A stretch of 32,906 nucleotides of DNA from an uncultured Prevotella sp. (GCA_934281565.1 CAKQXI010000009.1:1-32906); one strand, 5' to 3'. Positions 7,666 through 15,368 are shown, counted from the first letter of the stretch. A program made the numbers and translations. Notes: generated by a model from the letters alone, not told the origin.

Positions 7666-8947
7666 AAAAATACAAATTAAATCCGAGAAACTCACACCTT
7701 TTGGTGGCATATTTTCAATCATGGAGCAATTTGACTCCATGCTCTCCTCTGTGATTGATTCCACTTTGGGATTGCGTTGCAAGTTGTACGGCTACCAGTA
7801 CAGCGAGATTTTCCGTTCTTTGATGTGCGTGTACTTCTGCGGTGGCTCATGTATAGAAGATGTCTCAGCTCATCTGATGAAACACCTCTCGTTGCATCCA
7901 GAACTTCGCACCTGCAGCGCAGACACAATACTTCGTGCGATAGAAGAACTCACTTGCGAGAACACCACATACACTTCGGATTCAGGAAAGTCGTATGATT
8001 TCAATATTGCCGACAACATGAATAAGTTGCTCGTTAATGCCCTTTTGAAGACTGGCCAATTGGAGACTGGCAAGGAATATGACTTGGACTCCGACCATCA
8101 ATACATTGAGACCGAAAAATTCGATGCCAAGCCAACTTACAAGAAATTCACAGGCTATGGACCTGGAGTAGCAGTTGTCGGCGACAACATCGTTAGCATA
8201 GAGAACCGTGACGGCAACACAAATGTTCGTTTCCGCCAAAAGGACACCTTGGAGAGAATATTCAATCGTTTGGAGAATGCGGGAATCTGTATATCTCGTG
8301 CCCGTATGGATTGTGGCTCATGTTCGGAAGAGATAGTCAGCATGGTAGAGGCACACTGCAAGTTTTTCTATATTCGTGCAAACAGATGCGCGTCCTTATA
8401 TGACTCGATGTTTGCATTGACCGGTTGGAAGAAAGTGGAAATCAACGGTATAGAATACGAGCTGAATTCCATTCTTGTCGAGAAATGGAAAGGAAAGCCA
8501 TACAGGCTTGTCATTCAGAGACAAAGGCGTGAGGACGGCCTGCTTGACATTTGGGAAGGGGAATACACTTACAGATGCATCCTTACCAATGACTACGAGT
8601 CCAGTGTACGTGATATCGTGGAGTTCTACAACTTGCGTGGAGGAAAGGAACGAATTTTCGATGACATGAATAATGGATTCGGGTGGAACAGGCTGCCAAA
8701 GTCATTCATGGCTCAAAACACCGTGTTTCTGCTAATGACCGCCATAATCAGAAACTTCTACAAAGCCATCATCCAAAAGATGGATGTGAAGAAGTTCGGG
8801 CTAAAGCACACCTCTCGTATCAAGACCTTTGTCTTCAAGTTTATCTCCGTACCAGCGAAATGGATTAGGATGGCTCGACAGAACATTCTGAATGTGTACA
8901 CAGACAACGAAGCGTATGCCCATGTCTTCAAAACAGACTTTGGATAA
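7661..8947 (+). CDS. IS1380-family transposase
   Basis: This 428-aa DDE transposase catalyses cut-and-paste or copy movement of the element. Acidic residues that fit the DDE triad are D143 or D145 in YDLDSDHQ, D217 in RMDCGS, and E330 in FYNLRGGKERIFDDM, the family's Y-x2-R-x3-E signature. The C-terminal block GFGWNRLPKSFMAQN followed by a hydrophobic segment is also typical. Length is normal for the family (about 420-460 aa) and no frameshift is present. It fills most of the element, starting 136 bp inside the left end and stopping 164 bp before the right end. Confidence 0.93.
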   Translation: MAKIQIKSEKLTPFGGIFSIMEQFDSMLSSVIDSTLGLRCKLYGYQYSEIFRSLMCVYFCGGSCIEDVSAHLMKHLSLHPELRTCSADTILRAIEELTCENTTYTSDSGKSYDFNIADNMNKLLVNALLKTGQLETGKEYDLDSDHQYIETEKFDAKPTYKKFTGYGPGVAVVGDNIVSIENRDGNTNVRFRQKDTLERIFNRLENAGICISRARMDCGSCSEEIVSMVEAHCKFFYIRANRCASLYDSMFALTGWKKVEINGIEYELNSILVEKWKGKPYRLVIQRQRREDGLLDIWEGEYTYRCILTNDYESSVRDIVEFYNLRGGKERIFDDMNNGFGWNRLPKSFMAQNTVFLLMTAIIRNFYKAIIQKMDVKKFGLKHTSRIKTFVFKFISVPAKWIRMARQNILNVYTDNEAYAHVFKTDFG

Positions 8948-9132
8948 ACGGAGAAGATTGTGGAAATCTTGCGTATTGCCTCAAGTCGCATTGTGGGGTA
9001 AGGGGATTTTCTGCAAAATGTCAGCGGAAGACGCAAGTTATACTACTAATGTCTGACTGTATTGGCTGCTTTCTGAAATCTGTATAGCCACTATTGGTTG
9101 CGGATTTTAGGTTAAACAATAAATAATCATAA

Positions 9133-9198
9133 ATTTGTTTCTAATTTTATCCGAAACTCTATGTTTTTATGTATCTTTGCGTAAAATTAGAAACAAAT
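9133..9198. repeat. Perfect 17-bp inverted repeat framing a promoter
   Basis: The arm ATTTGTTTCTAATTTTA (9133-9149) recurs as its exact complement at 9182-9198. The 32-bp spacer holds TATCTTTG (9172-9179), a perfect -7 box reading rightwards. The layout fits an invertible promoter segment, a paired operator or a hairpin. No recombinase gene is present in the window. Confidence 0.7.
9172..9179 (+). promoter_or_regulatory. Predicted -7 box inside the inverted repeat
   Basis: TATCTTTG matches TAnnTTTG exactly. There is no TTG at the usual upstream distance. Downstream there is only a 9-codon reading frame (ATG 9271 to TAA 9300), so either this is a leader peptide or the gene it once drove is gone. 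Confidence 0.45.
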
Positions 9199-9270
9199 GA
9201 CAGGTATAATTCTCCAAAAACTTATCATCCTAAACAAATAAAAAAACGTTATAAAACTAACAAAATACTA

Positions 9271-9300
9271 ATGAAGACACAGAAAAAGGAAAAATTATAA
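9271..9300 (+). other. Nine-codon reading frame, possible gene remnant or leader peptide
   Basis: ATG 9271 is followed by eight lysine-rich codons (MKTQKKEKL) and TAA. It has the A-rich upstream context normal for Bacteroidota starts and lies about 90 bp after the promoter at 9172-9179. It may be the surviving start of a deleted gene or a chance frame. No function is claimed. Confidence 0.25.
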
Positions 9301-9353
9301 AGTAAGTCGAGAAAAAAAATGATTAAAATAAGACTACTTTCCAAATTATTTAT

Positions 9354-9361
9354 TACCTTTG
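9354..9361 (+). promoter_or_regulatory. Predicted promoter of the structured leader and lipoprotein operon
   Basis: TACCTTTG at 9354-9361 matches the -7 consensus. The transcript would begin around 9366, exactly where the first hairpin of the leader starts. The -33 region is weak (TTT near 9338-9340). Confidence 0.55.
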
Positions 9362-9365
9362 CAAC

Positions 9366-9620
9366 CGAGTTAACGTGATATGAAATATATTACATAAAAA
9401 ACTCGACATTTTAATAGAGAGCATTTAATATTATCCAAGAACTGAAATGTGGAAGTTTCAATACTTGTTTGGATAATAGCAATACTGCTCACGCATAGAA
9501 TTATTGTCTCCCCTCATTTTAGGGAATAATATATCCTTTGGCGTGGGCTATTGCTTTGTTACCCACAAGTAGGTCCTTCCACAACCACAGTTCAGGTAAT
9601 AAGCAATAGCCTCGCGCTTT
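9366..9620 (+). ncRNA. Structured leader with two alternative helices (candidate attenuator or riboswitch-like RNA)
   Basis: Four foldable segments lie between the promoter at 9354 and ATG 9651. First, CGAGTT 9366-9371 pairs with AACTCG 9400-9405. Second, TATTATCCAA 9429-9438 pairs with TTGGATAATA 9469-9478. Third, segment A (9479-9494) pairs with segment B (9541-9554) over 14 base pairs with a 2-nt bulge, and encloses a CCCT/AGGG and ATTATT/AATAAT hairpin. Fourth, the same segment B can pair with segment C (9603-9617) over 14 base pairs with one bulged base, and C is followed by TTTTATATTATT. A:B and B:C are mutually exclusive, and the B:C form resembles a terminator stem. This is the layout of a conditional switch. 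I do not recognise a known riboswitch class, and the ligand or trigger is unknown. A standalone small RNA is the main alternative. Confidence 0.5.
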
Positions 9621-9650
9621 TATATTATTAACTAATTAAAATTATTGAGC

Positions 9651-10286
9651 ATGAAAAAGAACAAAATGCTTTTATTCATGACACTGCTTCTATGCATGGT
9701 CATGATTAGCTTGTCATCATGTAGTAGTGACAAGGATGTATCCGTAACAGGGTTATCATTGAACAAAAGTAGCTTAACACTCCAAAAAGGAACAACTGAA
9801 ACTCTTGTTGCCACTATTAGTCCAGAAGATGCATCTAACAAAGACATACTATGGACATCAAATGATAAAACTGTCGCAACAGTATCTCCTACGGGTGAGA
9901 TAAATGCACTAAAATCTGGTACTACAACTATTACCGCCCAATCCATTGATGGAAACTACACCGCATCATGTCAAGTTACTGTTTTTGTTACTGTCACTGG
10001 AATTACATTGGATAAGAAAGAGCTCTCTATTACTGAGGGAAAAACTCTAAAACTTATACCTACTATTTCACCAGAAGATGCTACAAACAAAGAAATTAAA
10101 TGGACTTCAAGTGATAATGCTGTCGCTTCTGTATCTACAAACGGAGAAATTACAACACACAAACCAGGAACTGTCACTATTACTGCAACCACAATAGACC
10201 AACATAAGACTGCAACATGTAAAATTTCCGTGACATCTGCAGAGAATATAGATTATAATCCATACGGAGATAAACAAGAATGGTAA
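9651..10286 (+). CDS. Surface lipoprotein with two bacterial Ig-like (BIG2) domains
   Basis: This protein of about 211 aa has an SPII signal peptide ending in the lipobox LSSC, so it should be lipidated by Lgt and anchored in a membrane, probably the outer one. Two BIG2 repeats follow, each running from V-T-G-[IL]-[TS]-L through ISPEDA[ST]NK, then W-T-S-[ND]-[DN] with VA[TS]VS..GEI, to GT.TITA. They are about 80 aa each and clearly duplicated. The C-terminus is a short tail (YNPYGDKQEW). BIG2 domains usually mediate adhesion or spacing on the surface; no partner is shown. ATG 9651 is preferred over TTG 9645 because it opens a typical MKKNK signal. It is 18 bp before the next lipoprotein gene and follows the long structured leader. 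Confidence 0.85.
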   Translation: MKKNKMLLFMTLLLCMVMISLSSCSSDKDVSVTGLSLNKSSLTLQKGTTETLVATISPEDASNKDILWTSNDKTVATVSPTGEINALKSGTTTITAQSIDGNYTASCQVTVFVTVTGITLDKKELSITEGKTLKLIPTISPEDATNKEIKWTSSDNAVASVSTNGEITTHKPGTVTITATTIDQHKTATCKISVTSAENIDYNPYGDKQEW

Positions 10287-10304
10287 TAAATAAACAAAAA
10301 CAAT

Positions 10305-11597
10305 ATGAAACACTTAACAAACATCATAAACTTGATTTTATTTGCCATCATCATGGTTATATCAAGTTGTTCACAAGAAGATAATTCTTTTGGAAATAAT
10401 AATTTTAATAGTTTAAAGTTCAAGGTTTCTGTAACAAACAGTTCTGCAACATCAACACGAGCAGCTTCTGATGGAAAAACTAACTGGACAAAAGGAGATC
10501 AAATTTATACAGCAATTGATGGTTCTGAAAAGAATTTATACTTATTAGAATTTGATGGAGAAGATTGGAATGTCACCAAATTATCAGACCAAGCTACCTT
10601 CAATGATTCAGGAAAACTAAATGCTGTATTTGCAGATAAACTCTCATACAAAGATGGAACCATAACAACTTTTGGAGATATTCTATATACGAAAAATGGG
10701 ACCTATAACAAAGACGGAAATGTTGTCTATATTAACCTAAATATGAGTCAACGCCCTGTCGCTAAAATTAAAATCAATGGAGTTCCTAAAAGATTTTGGA
10801 TTAGTGATATACATGAATTTACTAATCTGAATATCACAGATATGACTTGGGATAACACTAATTCCAATGGCAAGCTCAATTGCGAGTCTGAAGATAATGA
10901 TAATTATACTTATTATGGCATCATTGATAATACCAACGACAAGACAATTATTAAGCTTATCAATGGAAAAGGGGCATATTACCAACAAACATTTGACAAC
11001 AAAACTATAAAACCTGGAGATTTTATCACAATAAATGGTCCTTTGTTGTCTGACAATTGGGAGTCATTAATTCCATTAGAGGGATTAAATCCTACCAAAG
11101 TTGCTTCTATTCCACTAGGAGATAAAATATCTGCAACTAATTTCTTTAATTATATCCCAAATGATGCAACAAATAAAAAAGTGACATATCAATCTGCCGA
11201 TGAAAACATTGCGACAGTAGATGCCGATGGAAAAATTATAGGAAATGCTTTAGGAACAACCTCTATTAAAGTAATTGCTGAAGATGGAAAACAAACCTGT
11301 GACATAAAAGTTCAAGTAATAGATATTGCCTCATGTGTTAATATCGCATTAACAGGAACATCTATCAGTATGACAAATATGGGTATTTATTATGGAAAGA
11401 CATATACCATAACAAACAACTCTGATTTTGACATTTATATCAATAAAATTGGCACAACCAACTTTAAAGATGTTAATCAAGATTTAAAAGCAGGAGCTTT
11501 TCTTGAACAAACTTTGTATTTTGGTTATAATGTAACTCCACAAATCACAGTTAAATTTACATATAACGGAAAAGAATATGAAGCGAAAAGCAACTAA
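10305..11597 (+). CDS. Fimbrillin-like surface lipoprotein with C-terminal Ig-like domain
   Basis: This 430-aa protein has a lipobox ISSC with C22 as the lipidated residue. After the signal comes FKVSVTNSSATSTRAASDGKTNWTKGDQIY, which resembles the N-terminal region of Bacteroidota fimbrillin-like proteins, including the S-T-R-A step where maturation may cut in that family. The middle is beta-rich and poorly conserved. A BIG2-like domain at about residues 260-345 (NDATNKKVTYQSADENIATVDADGKI) resembles those of the upstream gene. The last 80 residues form another beta domain. It is probably co-transcribed with the preceding gene. Visible A/T richness and AT-ending codons differ from the flanking housekeeping genes and suggest horizontal transfer. 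Role as pilus tip, shaft or simple adhesin is undecided. Confidence 0.75.
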   Translation: MKHLTNIINLILFAIIMVISSCSQEDNSFGNNNFNSLKFKVSVTNSSATSTRAASDGKTNWTKGDQIYTAIDGSEKNLYLLEFDGEDWNVTKLSDQATFNDSGKLNAVFADKLSYKDGTITTFGDILYTKNGTYNKDGNVVYINLNMSQRPVAKIKINGVPKRFWISDIHEFTNLNITDMTWDNTNSNGKLNCESEDNDNYTYYGIIDNTNDKTIIKLINGKGAYYQQTFDNKTIKPGDFITINGPLLSDNWESLIPLEGLNPTKVASIPLGDKISATNFFNYIPNDATNKKVTYQSADENIATVDADGKIIGNALGTTSIKVIAEDGKQTCDIKVQVIDIASCVNIALTGTSISMTNMGIYYGKTYTITNNSDFDIYINKIGTTNFKDVNQDLKAGAFLEQTLYFGYNVTPQITVKFTYNGKEYEAKSN

Positions 11598-11602
11598 ATA
11601 TT

Positions 11603-11626
11603 AGGAGGGGATTTCCCCTCCTTTTA
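11603..11626. terminator. Terminator between the lipoprotein operon and the AAA ATPase gene
   Basis: AGGAGGGG (11603-11610) pairs with CCCCTCCT (11615-11622) around an ATTT loop and is followed by TTTATTT. It lies six bases after the lipoprotein stop and directly beyond the end of the leftward ATPase gene, so it may serve both. Confidence 0.85.
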
Positions 11627-12778
11627 TTTACACACAATTTCTCCACAATACTCTTTCTTGAACCACAGGCGATAAACAGGATCGACAAAAACAAAAGCAT
11701 CATTCTGCTTCTCAATAATATCCTTGTTCTGGAGAACTTTCTTATTCTTGACTATCGTATTCGGATTGCCAAGGTTATATTGCAGTTTTACTGCTTTCGC
11801 TGAAAAATGCTGGTCTCCATTGCAAATAGCCTTGAGCATTTCTATTTGTGTAGAACTCAGATTTTCCGTATCGTTCTGGAACATAGGCGTATTGATATTC
11901 AATACTTGTTTTAGCCCCAAAGAAAATACATCATCCGTTACTTCCGAAACTGTGAAACTCCATATAAAGTAACATAACTGTTGGAGATACCAAGAATGAC
12001 AAGCCACTACATCACAGATGCGACTGGCAAAGTCAAGAGATATGGACTTGCCCGTTTTCTCAAAAGAAGACTGGATGAACGGTATCCAATGCTCTTTGGA
12101 AATCTTGTCCATAAATATCACCTGCCCAAAACGATAGAAAGGACTATTGGAATTATTGAAAATATGAAGCATCATGTTACGCTTACTGCCATAAAGGCAA
12201 TAAGAAGTCAACTGCTGCTGTTGCCAGACAGACCGCATCTTGCCCTCCATATCCTTATACTCAGGAAGATTAGCCAACTGCTGGAACTCATCAATACATA
12301 CTATTATCTTTATGTTCTTCTCCCTTGCCAACATCTCAGGCAATTGGAGGATTGTCATCTTATCTCGTTCTTGTGGCACAAACTTTAAGTCAAACGCCAA
12401 GAAATCAGTGATTTGGTCGTTCACAACAATCTGTGGTATAACCCCAGTCAAGAACTTCTTTGCATCATTTACCCATCGTTCCATCTTGGAAGAAGCACTG
12501 GCAATCACTTGACTGGCAAACGTACGATAGAACTCAGCTTCAGATCCAATACTAAAAGCATCTATATAACAAATCTTAATATCTTGCTCATCCTTGCTTA
12601 ACTCATTCATGGCTTTTTTGACCAACGAAGACTTGCCCCATCTACGTGGTGATATCAACATCACGTTGATATGGGAAGAAAGCAGTTGCTTAAGCAAAGC
12701 CCTATCTTCCACACGGTCAATGAAGTTCTCATCGGTAGCCAAAGTACCAAACTGAAAAGGTGATTGAATTGCAGTCAT
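11624..12778 (-). CDS. AAA ATPase with C-terminal winged-helix-like region (ATPase_2 family)
   Basis: This 384-aa cytoplasmic P-loop protein has Walker A SPRRWGKSSLV near residue 43 and Walker B IIVCIDEFQ near residue 160, as in the archaeal-type ATPase_2 (PF01637) group of STAND-like NTPases. The C-terminal part (LSSTQIEMLKAI... to ...VFVDPVYRLWFKKEY) fits a winged helix, typical of this family. Such proteins are common as lone accessory genes in Bacteroidota, and their role is mostly unknown; regulation or defence-type sensing has been suggested by analogy with STAND proteins. It stands alone between the lipoprotein operon and ychF. Its upstream region carries tandem palindromes that could mean autoregulation. 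Confidence 0.85.
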   Translation of the reverse strand: MTAIQSPFQFGTLATDENFIDRVEDRALLKQLLSSHINVMLISPRRWGKSSLVKKAMNELSKDEQDIKICYIDAFSIGSEAEFYRTFASQVIASASSKMERWVNDAKKFLTGVIPQIVVNDQITDFLAFDLKFVPQERDKMTILQLPEMLAREKNIKIIVCIDEFQQLANLPEYKDMEGKMRSVWQQQQLTSYCLYGSKRNMMLHIFNNSNSPFYRFGQVIFMDKISKEHWIPFIQSSFEKTGKSISLDFASRICDVVACHSWYLQQLCYFIWSFTVSEVTDDVFSLGLKQVLNINTPMFQNDTENLSSTQIEMLKAICNGDQHFSAKAVKLQYNLGNPNTIVKNKKVLQNKDIIEKQNDAFVFVDPVYRLWFKKEYCGEIVCK

Positions 12779-12796
12779 AAGCCTATAATTTTAATG

Positions 12797-12804
12797 CAAA
12801 AATA
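12797..12804 (-). promoter_or_regulatory. Predicted -7 box for the AAA ATPase gene
   Basis: CAAAAATA reads TATTTTTG on the minus strand, fitting TAnnTTTG, 19 bp before ATG 12778. The tandem palindromes at 12812-12841 cover the region where the -33 box would be. Confidence 0.5.
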
Positions 12805-12811
12805 CAAAAGA

Positions 12812-12841
12812 TTACCCAAAGGTAACTTACCCAAAGGTAAC
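12812..12841. repeat. Two tandem 15-bp palindromic units upstream of the AAA ATPase
   Basis: TTACCCAAAGGTAAC occurs twice with no gap (12812-12826 and 12827-12841). Each unit is itself an inverted repeat, TTACC-CAAA-GGTAA. On the minus strand each contains TACCTTTG, which also fits a -7 box. A tandem operator, or a duplicated promoter element, is the simplest reading. Confidence 0.65.
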
Positions 12842-12876
12842 ATTTAGGCTTTTTTAGTTAATTTGATACGAATTCC

Positions 12877-12907
12877 TTGTGTCTTTCGATAATAAATAGT
12901 AACTTTG
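12877..12907 (+). promoter_or_regulatory. Predicted ychF promoter
   Basis: TAACTTTG at 12900-12907 is the -7 box and TTG at 12877-12879, 20 bp upstream, the -33 box. The ychF ATG follows 30 bp later. Confidence 0.7.
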
Positions 12908-12937
12908 CACACAGAAATTTAAACGTTTAAAGATAAA

Positions 12938-14041
12938 ATGGCATTAAAATGTGGTATTGTAGGCCTCCCAAACGTGGGAAAGTCTACCCTATTCAATTGT
13001 CTGTCCAGTGCCAAGGCACAGGCAGCCAACTTCCCTTTCTGTACTATTGAACCAAACTTAGGTGTTATTACCGTACCAGACGAGCGCCTTAACAAGTTGG
13101 CAGAGATTGTTCACCCAGGACGCATCGTTCCTGCCACTTGCGAGATTGTAGATATAGCAGGTCTTGTAAAGGGTGCCAGCAAGGGCGAAGGTCTTGGCAA
13201 TAAGTTCCTTGGTAATATCCGTGAGTGTGATGCTATCATCCACGTTATCCGTTGCTTCGACGATGACAACATCGTACGTGAGGGCGGTGCCGCTGTTGAC
13301 CCATTGGAAGATAAGAGTGTCATTGACACAGAATTACAGTTGAAAGACTTGGAGACCATTGAGTCTCAACTTGCCAAACAACAGAAGACTGCCGCAGCAG
13401 GCAACAAGGATGCAAAGGTAATGGTCACTGTCTTAGAAGCATACAAGGAAGTATTGGAACAAGGCAAGAACGCTCGTTCCGTAACTTTCGAGACCAAGGA
13501 AGAACAGAAAGTGGCTCACGACTTGTTCCTCCTCACTACCAAGCCAGTGCTCTATGTAGCCAATGTGGACGAGGCTTCTGCCAAGACTGGCAATGAATAT
13601 AGCAAGAAAGTAGAAGCCATCGCAGCAGAAGAAGGAGCAGAATGCATGGTCATTGCTGCCAAGACAGAGGAAGACATTGCTTCGCTTGAGACATACGAGG
13701 ACAAGTTAATGTTCTTGGAAGAACTTGGCTTGGAAGAGAGCGGTGTAAACCGCTTGATCAAGAAAGCCTACGCACTCCTGAACCTTGAGACATTCATCAC
13801 CGCTGGTGAGATGGAAGTAAAGGCTTGGACTTACCACAAGGGATGGAAAGCTCCCCAGTGCGCAGGTGTCATCCATACCGACTTTGAGAAAGGATTTATT
13901 CGTGCAGAGGTCATCAAATATGACGACTATATTAAATATGGCTCCGAAGCTGCTGTTCGTGAAGCAGGTAAACTGGGCATTGAGGGCAAGGAATATGTCG
14001 TACAGGATGGTGACATCATGCACTTTAGGTTTAATGTTTAA
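12938..14041 (+). CDS. ychF: Ribosome-associated P-loop NTPase YchF
   Basis: This 367-aa protein belongs to the Obg-related YchF/OLA1 group, which prefers ATP to GTP and associates with ribosomes. The P-loop GLPNVGKST lies at residues 9-17, switch regions NFPFCTIEPNLG and DIAGLVKGASKGEGLGN follow, and the NKxD position reads NVDE, the YchF hallmark that relaxes guanine specificity. A coiled-coil insertion lies around residues 130-170. The C-terminal TGS domain ends with EGKEYVVQDGDIMHFRFNV. Length matches the family (about 363-367 aa). It is followed by a palindromic intergenic element and lgt on the same strand. Confidence 0.97.
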   Translation: MALKCGIVGLPNVGKSTLFNCLSSAKAQAANFPFCTIEPNLGVITVPDERLNKLAEIVHPGRIVPATCEIVDIAGLVKGASKGEGLGNKFLGNIRECDAIIHVIRCFDDDNIVREGGAAVDPLEDKSVIDTELQLKDLETIESQLAKQQKTAAAGNKDAKVMVTVLEAYKEVLEQGKNARSVTFETKEEQKVAHDLFLLTTKPVLYVANVDEASAKTGNEYSKKVEAIAAEEGAECMVIAAKTEEDIASLETYEDKLMFLEELGLEESGVNRLIKKAYALLNLETFITAGEMEVKAWTYHKGWKAPQCAGVIHTDFEKGFIRAEVIKYDDYIKYGSEAAVREAGKLGIEGKEYVVQDGDIMHFRFNV

Positions 14042-14045
14042 CTCT

Positions 14046-14186
14046 GGGAATTGAGAGAAGTTAAAAGAAGTTATCACTCCTTTCGGTCGTTAGGGAAGTT
14101 AAGGGACAACAGCTTCATTGATTATATCCATAAGACTATTGTCCCTTAACTTCTCTCTAACTTCCCTTAACTCCTCTTAAATTCCC
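14046..14186. repeat. Long imperfect palindrome built from GTTAA-type motifs
   Basis: The 161-bp gap between ychF and lgt is almost filled by a nested inverted repeat. The core is GAAGTTAAGGGACAA (14095-14109) with its exact complement at 14139-14153. Outer pairs are GTTAG/CTAAC (14089-14093 with 14157-14161), AGTTAA/TTAACT (14059-14064 with 14168-14173) and GGGAATT/AATTCCC (14046-14052 with 14180-14186). The repeated AAGTTA motif on one arm and TAACTT on the other suggests a dispersed intergenic element. It may also slow or end ychF transcription. Confidence 0.7.
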
Positions 14187-14202
14187 ATTATAAAGGACTA
14201 TA

Positions 14203-15060
14203 ATGATAACAACCCTGTTCAACTATATCGTATGGGACCCAAGTCCAATCTTGGCTCAATTAGGTCCATTGACCATACGTTATTACTCCACTTGTTGGCT
14301 GATAGGTCTCTTATTAGGGTATCTTCTGATGCGCAAGTTATATAAGCAGCAACAGATACCTGATGAGAAGTTTGACCCACTGTTCATCTACATCTTCCTT
14401 GGTGTATTGATAGGTGGGCGACTGGGACATTGCTTGTTCTATCAACCAGAGTATTTCCTCACCCAGTGGGATCACTTCATCGAGATGCTGATACCATTCC
14501 ACCATATGCCTGATGGCAGTTGGAAACTTACAGGTTACGAGGGACTGGCAAGTCATGGAGGCGTGTTTGGTATGTTCGTTGCCATCTGGCTTTACTGCCG
14601 AAACACCAAGGTAGGCGGATGGACAGTACTCGACAACATGGGTATCTGTTCTGGCATCACAGCCACTTTTATACGCTTGGGCAACCTCATGAACTCCGAG
14701 ATAATCGGTAAGGTGACGGATGTGCCTTGGGCATTCATCTTTGCCAAAGAGGACGGTTATCCTCGTCACCCAGGACAGTTGTATGAGGCAGTGGCTTATT
14801 TCTGTTTCTTCCTCATCATCCTTTTCATCTACAAGAAGAAAGGACCAAAGAGCGTGGGTTCTGGACTCTATTTCGGTCTCTGCCTGACACTCATCTTCAC
14901 GTTCCGTTTCTTCATTGAATACACAAAGGAAATACAGGTAGCATTCGAGGCAGGCTTACCTATGGACATGGGGCAGATATTGAGTCTTCCACTCATCATC
15001 GCCGGTGTATGGAGCATCGCTTCCAGTTCCAAGAGGATGAAACAATTAGGAAACAAATAA
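14203..15060 (+). CDS. lgt: Prolipoprotein diacylglyceryl transferase
   Basis: This 285-aa polytopic inner-membrane enzyme moves diacylglycerol from phosphatidylglycerol to the lipobox cysteine of prelipoproteins. Family landmarks are IRYYSTCWLIG at the first membrane helix, GGRLGHCLFY, the essential HGG motif (H118 in LASHGGVFG), the signature RLGNLMNSEIIG (residues 158-169), and RHPGQLYEA. About seven hydrophobic segments are visible and the length is normal. Its substrates would include the lipoproteins encoded in this window (9651, 10305, 15369, 17536). No clear promoter precedes it, so read-through from ychF is possible. A very strong terminator follows. Confidence 0.96.
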   Translation: MITTLFNYIVWDPSPILAQLGPLTIRYYSTCWLIGLLLGYLLMRKLYKQQQIPDEKFDPLFIYIFLGVLIGGRLGHCLFYQPEYFLTQWDHFIEMLIPFHHMPDGSWKLTGYEGLASHGGVFGMFVAIWLYCRNTKVGGWTVLDNMGICSGITATFIRLGNLMNSEIIGKVTDVPWAFIFAKEDGYPRHPGQLYEAVAYFCFFLIILFIYKKKGPKSVGSGLYFGLCLTLIFTFRFFIEYTKEIQVAFEAGLPMDMGQILSLPLIIAGVWSIASSSKRMKQLGNK

Positions 15061-15088
15061 ACACCTTTTACACAAAGGCTTACAGTAC

Positions 15089-15136
15089 AAAGAATACGTT
15101 TGCATAGAGATACTCTACGCAAACGTATTCTTTTTT
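15089..15136 (+). terminator. Strong terminator after lgt
   Basis: AAAGAATACGTTTGC (15089-15103) pairs exactly with 15119-15133, and TAGAG/CTCTA extends the stem inside. A run of T residues ends the structure. Confidence 0.9.
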
Positions 15137-15187
15137 GATAACCTTTCTTTTATAAAAAATAATTTTTGTAAAAAAGACTGTAATTTC

Positions 15188-15218
15188 TTGCCGACATCAA
15201 ATATATTTTTTACATTTG
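15188..15218 (+). promoter_or_regulatory. Predicted promoter of the first clostripain-like gene
   Basis: TTG at 15188-15190 and TACATTTG at 15211-15218 are 20 bp apart, a good -33/-7 pair. The following leader of about 145 nt to ATG 15369 is AT-rich with no strong hairpin that I could see. This and the lgt terminator account for the 308-bp gap. Confidence 0.65.
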
Positions 15219-15368
15219 CACCCGTTTTTCCCTTGTTAAATTCGATAGATATATAAACCTTGTCGACAAAACTCATATTACTATCTATATACCCTTAATT
15301 TCTAATCAAAACACCAGTATGTAAATATAATACATAACTTATACATAATCTATATATAAAAAGCAAAA

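Larger units (their letters stand above)
7525..9111 (+). mobile_element. Complete IS1380-family insertion sequence, 1587 bp
   Basis: The ends are CCTTAATTCCGCAAC (7525-7539) and, inverted, CCTAAAATCCGCAAC (9111-9097), matching at 13 of 15 positions. The element is flanked by direct copies of TTAAA at 7520-7524 and 9112-9116, the target-site duplication. It holds one intact transposase gene. Terminal CCT and a short TA-rich duplication agree with the IS1380 family as known. The intact reading frame and exact duplication suggest a recent, possibly still active insertion. It landed between the fucosidase terminator and the upstream region of the lipoprotein operon. Confidence 0.92.

Noticed and set aside
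11981..12388. 135-codon plus-strand frame opposite the AAA ATPase
   Set aside because: It overlaps the Walker A/B-containing gene in antisense and shows no motif of its own.
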